From CAZHUM01 sp046484045 (lineage in GTDB: Archaea > Thermoplasmatota > Thermoplasmata > Halarchaeoplasmatales > Halarchaeoplasmataceae): 37,450 nucleotides of DNA. The notes beneath the pieces were generated by a model that was not told the origin of the DNA, did no database searches, and was given only the letters and a program-made list of their open reading frames with translations. Positions 25,458 to 33,800 of the stretch are shown one piece after another. The stretch is taken from the NCBI GenBank assembly GCA_046484045.1, contig JAWOBZ010000004.1, forward strand, positions 1 to 37,450, in the 5' to 3' direction. The stretch's first letter is position 1. Each line of letters opens with the position of its first letter. The translations under genes were made by a program, and so were the position numbers.

Positions 25458-26396
25458 TCAAGCATCCTCTACGAACTCATCGAACTGCTTTTTGATACTA
25501 TCCTGAAGTCTCTGGAGTTCCTGTGCTCTCTGCTCCAGCTCGACTTTGATCTCGTTGACCTCCTTGTACAACTCGCCTGAAGATTCCAATGCATTGCCCA
25601 TCCTGAGATGCACCATCAATTTTCCCTCCAGACATTTTGATATATGTGCGTAATCGGCTTGGATGGATTCTTTGTCTAGATCCTCGTTAACGATGTATTC
25701 AAGGTCGGAGAACTCGTTGATGAAATCGGTTAGGTTGTACTCCATGCTGTAAACCAGCGTTTTCGCACTCTCGATAAAACTCAGGTACTTGGTCAGCTTG
25801 CCGTTGCTCGAGTATTTACTCCTTATGAGCATCATCACCCTTTCATCCTGCGCATCGTAGATGGCTTGATTGAGAGATGTGATGGAATTTAGTCGGTTTT
25901 GAGCTGCCTCGAGTGCTTCCTGCACCTCCTGATGATCGGCACTTACTTCTCCCAACTTCTCCGAGTACTGGATAATCTCTTCTGCCACATCGGGGTCGCT
26001 TTCCTTGAGCAGCTCCTTTTTCCTCTCGATGAGCTCTTTGTACTCTTTTTCCGCCTTTTTGAGCTTGACTAGAGCGGTCTTAAGCCTTTCGAATTCGGCT
26101 TCTAGATTATCTATTATGCTCCTGCAGGACTCGACCTCCATCTCCTTCTCGTAGTACTCCATCTCTCTGTCGATCTTGCTTTCACCTTTATCTCCGAAGA
26201 TGGTATTGACGAGATAATCCGCCGAAGATTCTACGGACTCCCCTTTCTTTTCTTCTAGATCGTCCTCCAGCCCCCAGAGCTTATTCTGCTGTCTCGCTAA
26301 CTCATCGGTAACCCAGTTCAGTCTTCTGAGGTTCTTCTCCCACTTCCTTATCGTTTCCTTGGCCTCGATTATCTCTTGGTCTATCTGCGCTGTCAT
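25458..26396 (-). CDS. Coiled-coil protein of unknown function
   Basis: 312 residues, highly charged, with long heptad-like stretches (for example LEDDLEEKKGESVESS, LKKAEKEYKELIERKKEL and VELEQRAQELQRLQDSIKK), so mostly alpha-helical and probably rod-like or oligomeric. No signal peptide, membrane span or enzymatic motif. A frame extension to 26450 exists, but it covers the divergent promoter region; the ATG at 26396 follows GGTGAG, and a TATA-like ATTATATC near 26428 fits it. It is divergent from the PH-like gene, and the two may share regulation. Possible SMC-like or cytoskeletal role is a guess only. Confidence 0.8.
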   Translation of the reverse strand: MTAQIDQEIIEAKETIRKWEKNLRRLNWVTDELARQQNKLWGLEDDLEEKKGESVESSADYLVNTIFGDKGESKIDREMEYYEKEMEVESCRSIIDNLEAEFERLKTALVKLKKAEKEYKELIERKKELLKESDPDVAEEIIQYSEKLGEVSADHQEVQEALEAAQNRLNSITSLNQAIYDAQDERVMMLIRSKYSSNGKLTKYLSFIESAKTLVYSMEYNLTDFINEFSDLEYIVNEDLDKESIQADYAHISKCLEGKLMVHLRMGNALESSGELYKEVNEIKVELEQRAQELQRLQDSIKKQFDEFVEDA

Positions 26397-26438
26397 ACTC
26401 ACCAGCAGATGCTTATCGGAGTGGAGATATAATAATAT

Positions 26439-26448
26439 GTTTATATCC
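26439..26448 (+). promoter_or_regulatory. TATA box of the PH-like gene
   Basis: GTTTATATCC centred 26-27 nt before the ATG at 26470, favouring that ATG over the in-frame one at 26437, which lies in the box itself. Confidence 0.5.
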
Positions 26449-26469
26449 AAACAACAATACTACACTACG

Positions 26470-26808
26470 ATGCTGGAGAAGTGGTTGGACCCCGACGAGT
26501 CCGTGGTCATGGAAGAGAAAGCCTTCATCTGGACGAAGACCAAGTTCAACATCAACGGTACCTGGGCTATAGTCTATCTAACCAACAAGAGGTTCTACGC
26601 CAAGGACCGGATCGTCAGGATGAAGCTCGCGAACATCCCGTTCTCAAATATCAAAGAGTTAAAATCCACCGATAAACACCTGGTCATCACGGGCAGGGAC
26701 AAGGGGAAGGACACCCTCTACGAGATCAAGATCAGACTCAAAGACATCGACGATATGTGGGAGCCGTGGATCAGGGGGAGGCTGGAGGGGGTGAGATCTC
26801 TTAATTAA
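26470..26808 (+). CDS. Small PH-like (bacterial/archaeal PH domain) protein
   Basis: 112 residues. Pattern of a bacterial-type PH/GRAM-like fold: a loaded N-terminal strand (DESVVMEEKAFIW), then GTWAIVYLTNKRFYAKD, the hallmark 'strand plus LTNKR' block, IPFSNIKELKS, HLVITGRDKGKDTLYEIKI, and a closing helix. Relatives act as protein or lipid interaction modules; the specific role is unknown. A start at 26437 would add 11 residues, but the TATA box placement favours 26470. It is divergent from the coiled-coil protein, so a functional pair is possible. Confidence 0.72.
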   Translation: MLEKWLDPDESVVMEEKAFIWTKTKFNINGTWAIVYLTNKRFYAKDRIVRMKLANIPFSNIKELKSTDKHLVITGRDKGKDTLYEIKIRLKDIDDMWEPWIRGRLEGVRSLN

Positions 26809-26876
26809 TAGACCTCACAAAAATCTACCTTTGAAAACCTCTTTCGATGTAGTTTACCTTATTGAGATTTTACTAT

Positions 26877-26994
26877 AATGTTGCAGCTACTACAACAAAA
26901 TATGCTAAAAATGTTGCAGTTACTACAACAAAATATGCCAAAATCGTTGCAGTTACTACAACAAAATCCGCCAAAAACGTTGCAGTTACTACAA
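26877..26994. repeat. Array of 33-bp direct repeats, each with a 17-bp dyad
   Basis: Three full copies and one partial copy at exactly 33-bp steps (unit starts 26877, 26910, 26943, 26976). The core GTTGCAGTTACTACAAC is a near-perfect odd palindrome (7 of 8 base pairs complementary), followed by an A-rich AAAATATGCCAAA-like linker. The core is intact in copies 2 and 3, has one T-to-C change in copy 1 and loses its last base in copy 4. It ends 62 bp before the ATG at 27056 and about 30 bp before that gene's TATA box. Most likely a multi-site operator or activator array; there are no unique spacers, so it is not a CRISPR. Confidence 0.8.
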
Positions 26995-27023
26995 TATTTG
27001 GTCGAAAAACCTCTCACTCAGAA

Positions 27024-27037
27024 GATATAAATAAATC
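27024..27037 (+). promoter_or_regulatory. TATA box of the 27056 operon
   Basis: GATATAAATAAATC centred 26 nt before the ATG at 27056, predicting a leaderless message. The 33-bp repeats lie immediately upstream. Confidence 0.6.
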
Positions 27038-27055
27038 AACATCGGTTACAAAACC

Positions 27056-27556
27056 ATGAGGAGAAGAGCGTATCCATACGGTAGATATCTGGTAAGAGAT
27101 AGAACCGTCGGAACCCTGGGCCCCGAACTTAAAACTTTCATCATGGAAAAGGGATTTCACATCTCGAAATACGATCCGGAGAACGAAGATAAAGGAATTC
27201 TTATAATCGCGGTGAACAAGAGCATCAGAGAGATGTGGAGGATGAAGAAACCGCCGGGAAAACTGGCGATGATACTCAGCGGATTCTCTTTGGACGTTCC
27301 ATCCTTCAAAGATGAGGACGAAGAATCGCAGAGGATCGGCATCGAGATGTACCTGTGGCCCGTGGAAGACGGGACTCTGCTTGAGATATTCATCTTACCC
27401 TACATGAGTTACATAGACCATACGGAGATCTACGGGATCACGGAAAGCGACGACGAGGAGATCACCAACTGGTACCTCTGCGAGCACACCTGGGAGGAGC
27501 TCATCCCCGAGATGACGGATCGATTCCACATGGAAGAAGTGCACAGACGCGGGTGA
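27056..27556 (+). CDS. Hypothetical protein
   Basis: 166 residues, no signal peptide or membrane span. Basic N-terminus (MRRRAYPYGRYLVRD), then a mixed alpha/beta look: KGILIIAVNKSIREMWRMKK, GKLAMILSGFSLDVPSF, RIGIEMYLWPVEDGTLLEIFI. The last 50 residues are acidic and end in a helix. I recognise no family. The stop overlaps the GTG start of the double-GNAT gene (GTGA), so the two are made together. The gene is preceded by an unusual dyad-repeat array that probably controls it. Confidence 0.72.
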   Translation: MRRRAYPYGRYLVRDRTVGTLGPELKTFIMEKGFHISKYDPENEDKGILIIAVNKSIREMWRMKKPPGKLAMILSGFSLDVPSFKDEDEESQRIGIEMYLWPVEDGTLLEIFILPYMSYIDHTEIYGITESDDEEITNWYLCEHTWEELIPEMTDRFHMEEVHRRG

Positions 27557-28485
27557 AGATCATAAAGATACAAGAATTCGATGAAGATCACATCCAGAAA
27601 GCAGCAGAACTGTTCGTTTCTTCCTACGAAAAACAGAGGGAAAAGACGCCTATCTTACCAAAGAAAAAATCACTTTATGACGATGTGACCACGGCACTTA
27701 CAAACAAACTTGGCAGAAGGGGGTTCGCAGCCTTCGAAGACGGTGAGATGATCGGATATATGATAGAGACCGGTTCGGCGGAAAATTTCATGGGTAAAAG
27801 GACGGCTTTCTCTCTTGGTCTGTATTCCCACTCAGCTGTTGAAGACAACAGAGAAAGGATCTACCAGAAGCTGTACGAAAGGCTATCTGATACATGGATA
27901 AAGAAGGGGTACCATGCTCATATATTCAGCTTCTGGGCAAGGGATGAAACACTGCTTTTTACCCTCTTCAGATTGGGCTTCGGTATGACGCATTTCGAGC
28001 TGATGAGAGACCTGTCTCTACCGGAAAAAGTGCAGACAACGATATCGATCCGCAGGTTGGACACGGCCCTACCTATCAAGAAACTAGAGATGGAACATCG
28101 TGAGTACTATCCAAAAGCACCTTTATTCTGGCTTCCCTGGGAGGATTATTCATTTCAAGAAGAGTTCCAAGGATGCCTTTTGGGGGCTTACGATGGAGAT
28201 AAGATCGTGGCTTACATGCACCTCAAGACCGACGATGCTGAAACACCCCTCCTTGCCTCGGAAGATACATGTCGAGTTGCCAGCGCCTACGCGGAGCACG
28301 ATTACCGTGGCAAAGGAGTCGGAACCGCTTTACTGAGAGAAGCAGTTCTGTGGGCGAAGGAAAGCGACCTGAAAAGATTGTACGTCGAGGGAGAATCCGC
28401 CAACATCCAGGGGGGTAATTTCTGGATGAAACATTTCGAGCCCGTGGTTTACACGGTCAGAAGGTGTGTGGACGAGAGGATCTGA
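27553..28485 (+). CDS. Tandem GNAT-domain acetyltransferase
   Basis: 310 residues from a GTG that overlaps the previous stop. Two GNAT-like halves: residues 1 to about 150 (RGFAAFEDGEMIGYMIE then a degenerate acetyl-CoA loop), and about 165-310 with an intact one (AEHDYRGKGVGTALLREAV) plus FWMKHFEPV near the end. In tandem GNAT proteins one half is usually structural and the other catalytic; here the second half looks active. Substrate unknown. It is likely co-regulated with the hypothetical gene at 27056. Convergent with the RelE-like gene with no gap. Confidence 0.82.
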   Translation: MKIIKIQEFDEDHIQKAAELFVSSYEKQREKTPILPKKKSLYDDVTTALTNKLGRRGFAAFEDGEMIGYMIETGSAENFMGKRTAFSLGLYSHSAVEDNRERIYQKLYERLSDTWIKKGYHAHIFSFWARDETLLFTLFRLGFGMTHFELMRDLSLPEKVQTTISIRRLDTALPIKKLEMEHREYYPKAPLFWLPWEDYSFQEEFQGCLLGAYDGDKIVAYMHLKTDDAETPLLASEDTCRVASAYAEHDYRGKGVGTALLREAVLWAKESDLKRLYVEGESANIQGGNFWMKHFEPVVYTVRRCVDERI

Positions 28486-28884
28486 TCATAAAGAACGTGA
28501 GATGGTCTTCAATATCTCCCGGTCGTCCTCTAAAAATCTCTTGTACCTGGAATAGTTGTGAAAATATCTTAAGAAGATGATGACTTTTTTATCGGTATCT
28601 ATACAGTAAACGATATGGTCCCCGTCTATCTTGGCTCTGAAGACCGGAAAACCGTCAACGTGTTTCTCGAACTTATGCAGTTCGGTGAACTGCATGTGTG
28701 AGCACTGCATGACGTTTTCGATGATCCCAGCACTTCTCTTCTCGTCTCCAACGTCTTTGGAGAAAGTATTGGAAACATACACACCGACTATGGACGGTCG
28801 GATATGCTGGTAGTGGTTGTTGCAGTTCCTGCAGAAATCCCGCTCTATGCTGCACACGTCACCGGTTTGGATATCCAATTTCAT
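28486..28884 (-). CDS. RelE/ParE-like toxin-fold protein with Cys-rich N-terminus
   Basis: 132 residues. The last 60 residues (VDGFPVFRAKIDGDHIVYC, then KKVIIFLRYFHNYSRYKRF) follow the RelE/ParE pattern of an RxK/RI strand, a hydrophobic strand and a closing basic stretch with His/Tyr/Arg residues that in RelE act on mRNA. The first 30 residues carry Cys11, Cys18 and Cys21 with His24/His27, a possible zinc site not typical of RelE, so the protein may be a variant or a fusion. No antitoxin-like gene is next to it: the neighbours are a GNAT enzyme (convergent) and msrAB (divergent). Family assignment is by eye; toxicity is unproven. Confidence 0.65.
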   Translation of the reverse strand: MKLDIQTGDVCSIERDFCRNCNNHYQHIRPSIVGVYVSNTFSKDVGDEKRSAGIIENVMQCSHMQFTELHKFEKHVDGFPVFRAKIDGDHIVYCIDTDKKVIIFLRYFHNYSRYKRFLEDDREILKTISRSL

Positions 28885-28982
28885 ATTACTCAGTAGATAT
28901 GATATCGTACTAAACTAAAAAACTTGTCCATAGGAAAGGTATATTAGGAAGAACCAACAAGATAGTAACAATAGTGAAGTAA

Positions 28983-30212
28983 ATGAAGAAATCAAGTAAG
29001 ATAGCGGCTGTCGTTTTACCCACTCTTTTATTGGTCATCATCCTCGTGAGTGCTATCTTCAGCAGCAGGCAGAAAGCAAAAGAGCTGATAACCGGAGATA
29101 TACCTGAACTCGATAAGAACGCACCGGAGAACACAGAAACCGCTACATTCTCCTTGGGATGTTTCTGGGGACCTGATTCACGCTTCGGCGCCGTACCCGG
29201 TGTGGTCAGAACGAGAGTGGGCTACGCAGGAGGAACGAAAGAGAACCCGACCTACCGCAACCTGGGAGATCACACGGAGACCATCCAGATCGATTACGAC
29301 CCAGAGAAGGTGTCCTACGAAGAGCTTCTGGACGTATTCTGGAACAGCCACGATCCCACGTACCAAAAATCCACACAGTATCGATCGATCATATTCTACC
29401 ATGAGGGGCAGAAAGAGCTGGCACAAGATTCCTTTGATAGAGAGCAGAAGAACAGCAGCTACGGGATCCTCACAGATCTAAGACCGTACTCGAAGTTCTA
29501 CCGTGCCGAGGATTACCATCAGAAGTACCACTTACGACAAGTAAAAGAGATCTACTACGCCTACGAACACATATATCCCAAGAACAGAGATTTCGTGGAC
29601 TCTACCGCCGTCGCCAGGGCTAACGGCTATGTCTCCGGACACGGAACCATCGATTCGAAAGACGACCTTAACGGCATGGGTCTTACCAAGAAGGGGAAAG
29701 AAGTACTGTACACCAGGTGGAAAGGAGTGACTCAGACCAGTACGGATTACTGCGATCTGCCGAATACAACCGGTGGATTCGTCAAGCCGTCCGATGAAGA
29801 ACTAAAGAAGATGCTCACCCCACTTCAGTACAAGGTAACGCAGGAGAAGGGGACCGAACCCGCCTTCAACAACGAATACTACGACAATAAAAGAGAGGGT
29901 ATCTACGTGGATCTCGTCTCCGGAGAAGTGCTCTTCAGCTCTACGGATAAATTCCGATCGGGGACCGGCTGGCCCAGCTTCAGCAAACCTCTGGAACCGG
30001 ATAACATCGTGACCAGAAAAGAGAGCGGTTTCTTGGACAGGAGAACGGAGGTAAAGAGTAAACTAGCTGGTTCACATCTAGGTCACTTATTCAACGACGG
30101 ACCCGCGCCCACTGGTAAAAGGTACTGTATGAACTCTGCCGCACTCAGCTTTATCCCCAAGGAAGATATGGAATCCCAGGGTTACGGTGACTACCTTTAT
30201 CTTTTCGAATAG
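28983..30212 (+). CDS. msrAB: Membrane-anchored MsrA-MsrB methionine sulfoxide reductase fusion
   Basis: 409 residues. Residues about 8-27 form one hydrophobic anchor (AAVVLPTLLLVIILVSAIF), so the enzyme should face outward. MsrA domain: about 54-205, with the catalytic Cys60 in GCFWGP and GYAGG, reducing Met-S-sulfoxide. MsrB domain: about 265-409, with RSGTGWPSF and the catalytic Cys382 in RYCMNSAAL, reducing Met-R-sulfoxide. The zinc-binding CxxC pairs of many MsrB are absent (FSS where CSS is common). Resolving thiols and the electron donor are not obvious. Such fusions repair oxidised surface proteins in bacteria; the many exposed proteins here are natural clients by inference. A weak TATA-like GGTATATTA lies near 28942. 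Confidence 0.93.
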   Translation: MKKSSKIAAVVLPTLLLVIILVSAIFSSRQKAKELITGDIPELDKNAPENTETATFSLGCFWGPDSRFGAVPGVVRTRVGYAGGTKENPTYRNLGDHTETIQIDYDPEKVSYEELLDVFWNSHDPTYQKSTQYRSIIFYHEGQKELAQDSFDREQKNSSYGILTDLRPYSKFYRAEDYHQKYHLRQVKEIYYAYEHIYPKNRDFVDSTAVARANGYVSGHGTIDSKDDLNGMGLTKKGKEVLYTRWKGVTQTSTDYCDLPNTTGGFVKPSDEELKKMLTPLQYKVTQEKGTEPAFNNEYYDNKREGIYVDLVSGEVLFSSTDKFRSGTGWPSFSKPLEPDNIVTRKESGFLDRRTEVKSKLAGSHLGHLFNDGPAPTGKRYCMNSAALSFIPKEDMESQGYGDYLYLFE

Positions 30213-30215
30213 TAA

Positions 30216-30557
30216 CTATCCCCACTTTGTAGCTGCCAAGTCTATTATCACACCGTAAACTACCCCGGCGAAAAAACTAGGCCAATCAAGGAATCCGCTG
30301 GTCAAGGTGATAGCTGACGAGACCAGAATACCGAGAATGAGACCTCTTACGATATAATTATTCTCAGAATCTATGATCTTGAGACCACCTGCCAGCCCAA
30401 TCAAAAGACCCATGATCACCCTGTTGTACCACATAGCGAAGAGGAACAGCTCATTGCCCTGAAATCCGATCCGTGTACCAACGCCCACGATGCAGAACAC
30501 ACCCAGGAGAGCTCCCGATGAGACAGCTACTAGCACTCTTCTTCTTTTCACGTACAA
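30216..30557 (-). CDS. Small multi-pass membrane protein, unknown function
   Basis: 113 residues with about four hydrophobic segments: near residues 8-28 (LVAVSSGALLGVFCIVGVG), 37-60, 70-88 and 90-107. The N-terminus is very basic (MYVKRRR), so it should lie inside. I recognise no family. Its N-terminal coding region has a diverged, truncated copy at 36672-36776; within that copy 53 bases are identical (30454-30506 against 36679-36731). It is convergent with msrAB, with three bases between the stops. Confidence 0.75.
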   Translation of the reverse strand: MYVKRRRVLVAVSSGALLGVFCIVGVGTRIGFQGNELFLFAMWYNRVIMGLLIGLAGGLKIIDSENNYIVRGLILGILVSSAITLTSGFLDWPSFFAGVVYGVIIDLAATKWG

Positions 30558-30861
30558 TATATCGACATACAGTAATTAAAGGTTAACTATTCACCTTACA
30601 GTTGGGATTGATAATCTCGCTTACGGTGTGATCCCGATAAAAGTTTTCAGCCTCTTTTGAATCGGAGAAGTAACCGTGCCGATCTCATAGTATCTATCTG
30701 ACGCCTTAGAAAAATAGGATAGATGATGTGTAGGACTCGGTGTATGGTTGTGTTTATAGAACCTTTCTTTATTGTTTTAAACCATCAAAGCGTATTTACT
30801 TCTATTCAGGCAAAAGTCTATATCTGTTTAAGAGTTGTAGTGTAACATACTAGAAAACGAG
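30558..30861. other. 304-bp gap before the second giant gene
   Basis: Upstream region of the 30862 gene. AT-rich stretches near 30755-30785 and CTATAT near 30819-30824 could hold its promoter. On the minus strand, 30583 to about 30681 is an open stretch of some 33 codons without a start (reading HGYFSDSKEAENFYRDHTV in part), preceded by a stop. It looks protein-like and may be the remains of a decayed gene. Nothing else is recognised. Confidence 0.4.
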
Positions 30862-33800
30862 ATGATGGTCATGATAAAAAAAATAATAACTTTAGGAGTG
30901 GCACTAACGTTGATCTTCAGCGGGATGCTGGTAGCTATAAACAATAATATGGCTAGACCTGTGGAGGATGAAATCAAAGCTACCGTACAACCAGGCGACA
31001 GCATCCAGGATGCTATCGACAATGCTACGGCTGGAGATACAATATATGTTTGGAACGGAACGTACAATGAGAAACTGATCATAAACAAAACGATATCTCT
31101 GGTCGGTAATCACAGTGCCAGCACGATCATACAGGGCAACGGAACGGGGGATGTGGTCTACGTCGACTCCGTTAACTGGTTCAACATGACAGGGTTCACG
31201 ATAACAAATTCTGGTATTGATTCTAGTGATTACGGGTTGAATTTGTATCATTCCGATTACTGCCGTATAGAAAATAACGTATTTGATAACAATGAAAATC
31301 ATATGAGATTGTATAGTGCAGATTATAATACGATCGCATATAATTCTTTTACTAGTGCCGGGTATAGGGGAATTTGGTTACTAGCCGGTAGTGATCATAA
31401 TTCGATAGACAACAACATCTTTGAAAATTTTTATACAGGTATTGCAATTACATCATCTCAATACAATACCATGTCGAACAACAGCTTCTCACTGGGCTCG
31501 AATGGAATATACCATTATAGTGGAGCAAATAACAATTTGATAATAAACAATACTTTTACTACTTTTAATTTTGATGGAATTCATTTCTGGTCAGGCACTG
31601 GTAACCAGATAATAGATAATCAGATGTCCAAATGCGATAACGGTATTTATCTTAGAAGTCCTGCCTACCACAACCATGTCGAAGGTAATACACTGTTCAA
31701 CAATACGCATGGCCTGTCCTTGAACAACGATGATGGCCACAGTGTGATCATAAACAACAATATTTCCTTCAACGACTATGGGATATACGTGTTAGGATCA
31801 CACAATAATACGATAGAAGAAAACGAAATCTGGAATAATACAGATTCGGGCATATATATCGAAAATTCACCGGACAATCTCATCAATGGGAACAATATCT
31901 GGAACAACTCGGATGGCATATACATCCAGTTGAATGCGGATAATAATGTTTTAACCGACAATGGGTTTTCGCATAATTCTAACGGTACACGGATAAAATC
32001 TTCATATGGCAATACTATTTCTGGTAATACTTTGTTCGACAACGACGATTACGGCATGTATCTAACTAACAGCACTGATAATGTGATATATCACAATATA
32101 TTCATCGATAATTACGACCATTCGTACGATGATGGTGTCAATGATTGGAACGCGCCTTATCCAACAGGTGGTAATTACTGGGCGGGATTAACAGGACCCG
32201 ACGATTACAGAGGCGTTAACCAGGATATTTGGGGTCCCGACGGGATAGTCGATAATAATCGAACTATAGACGGAGGCGATAATGTAGATAATTATCCCTG
32301 GACGAATGAAGATTTCCTGCATGAATATCAACTTAATGAATTACTGATGGATCCCTCAGAGCAGACTTATGTGATGGTCGGGGATACCATAACGGTGACC
32401 GCAACGGCATGGGATCAAGATCTGAACCTACCGATCCCAGGTGTAGAATTAGAATTTGGATGGTACGATTGGGGTCAAGCAGGTAATGCATCGTTTGAGA
32501 GTCCGCATAACGTGACAACCGATGAGAACGGTACCGCCGAAGTGATATTCAATCCGGGTAACGAAACCGGTGATTATTGGGTGGTTTATGCTGAGAATGA
32601 AACCGATTTGGTTTTGAATCAAACGGAGACGATCCAAGTAGTAGAATTCAGAGGCGATCTTGCCATATACGATGAGAACCAGTATCAATGGGTAGGAGAG
32701 TACCATTACGAAGAAGAACCAAATTTACAGATAGTGAATCGTAGCGTGGCAAAAGGAGGTTCTGTAGAGTTCGAAGTTAGGATGATAAACACCGGATCTG
32801 TCGAAGACACACTTGTGTTTTCATGGGATAACTCAACATTCCCTGTTGGCTGGAAAATGAACGTGACCACTAACGACCCGGATACTTGGGATGAGATCGA
32901 CATAACCGATAACGGATCCTTCGAAATACAGTTATTGACCGATGATTATTGGAATTTCTTCATTAACGTTCATGCTGATCCCGGGGCGGGTTACGAAGAT
33001 AGAGTACATGTGAATATCAGCGTACTCGATTCCGGCAATCAATATGACAACGGTACGTTGGAAGCGTACATACCCACTCCAGATGTGATGTGGATGTCTA
33101 TCGCCTGGGATGAGGAGGAAGCCCTGGATCCGGCACATGACGGCCCACCACTGCCTTTGAACGACAGCGTAGGAGGTATGAATCTACCGCCGAATATGTG
33201 GCTACCACTCTGGGGAGTGCTGTATAATTCGACTACACAATCTCCCGTAGAGGTTGTATCTGTAGATTGGATACTGATAAACGAAGGTGGCGCTGCTGCA
33301 AGCATAGACCCGGTTTCGGGAAGTAACAATGAAAGCGTTTGGTTGAACACTGGCCCGAGTGCCGGCGAAGTTACGCTCAGTGCGTCTTACGAAGTTTCAC
33401 CCGGCGTATGGTGGAACGACTCATGGACTTTCAACGTTACAGTCGGTTGGGACTATGTGCTGATAACCGATGCTCCCGACGGAACAGAGATACCGGACCA
33501 GGATGTTGAATTCGCATCTACTATGGAATTATGGGCGAGTGTTTACAATGATACACACGGCTTCGTAACCACCACGATAATGTCCGAATGGGATTACGAC
33601 GGTGAGAAGATAATGAGTACAGACTGGTTCATGGAAGGTGGAGTGGAAGTACAGTTCATCGGTGTCGGTGAGACACTGGTAGAATTGTATGTTGACACTC
33701 CCGATGGAACTCTTTACGATAATGTTACCTTCAACATATCGCAACCGGATGTTGACTTCATACAGATAACAGACATTCCCGACGGAAATTGGTTATGGGG

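Noticed and set aside
26877..26994. CRISPR array
   Set aside because: The repeat period is 33 bp in total, with near-identical linkers rather than unique spacers, and no cas genes are present.
26862..27059. Possible 65-residue gene with an 11-residue peptide repeat (NVAVTTTKYAK)
   Set aside because: It simply reads through the 33-bp repeat array (a multiple of three), has no promoter or ribosome site, and runs over the TATA box and start of the 27056 gene.
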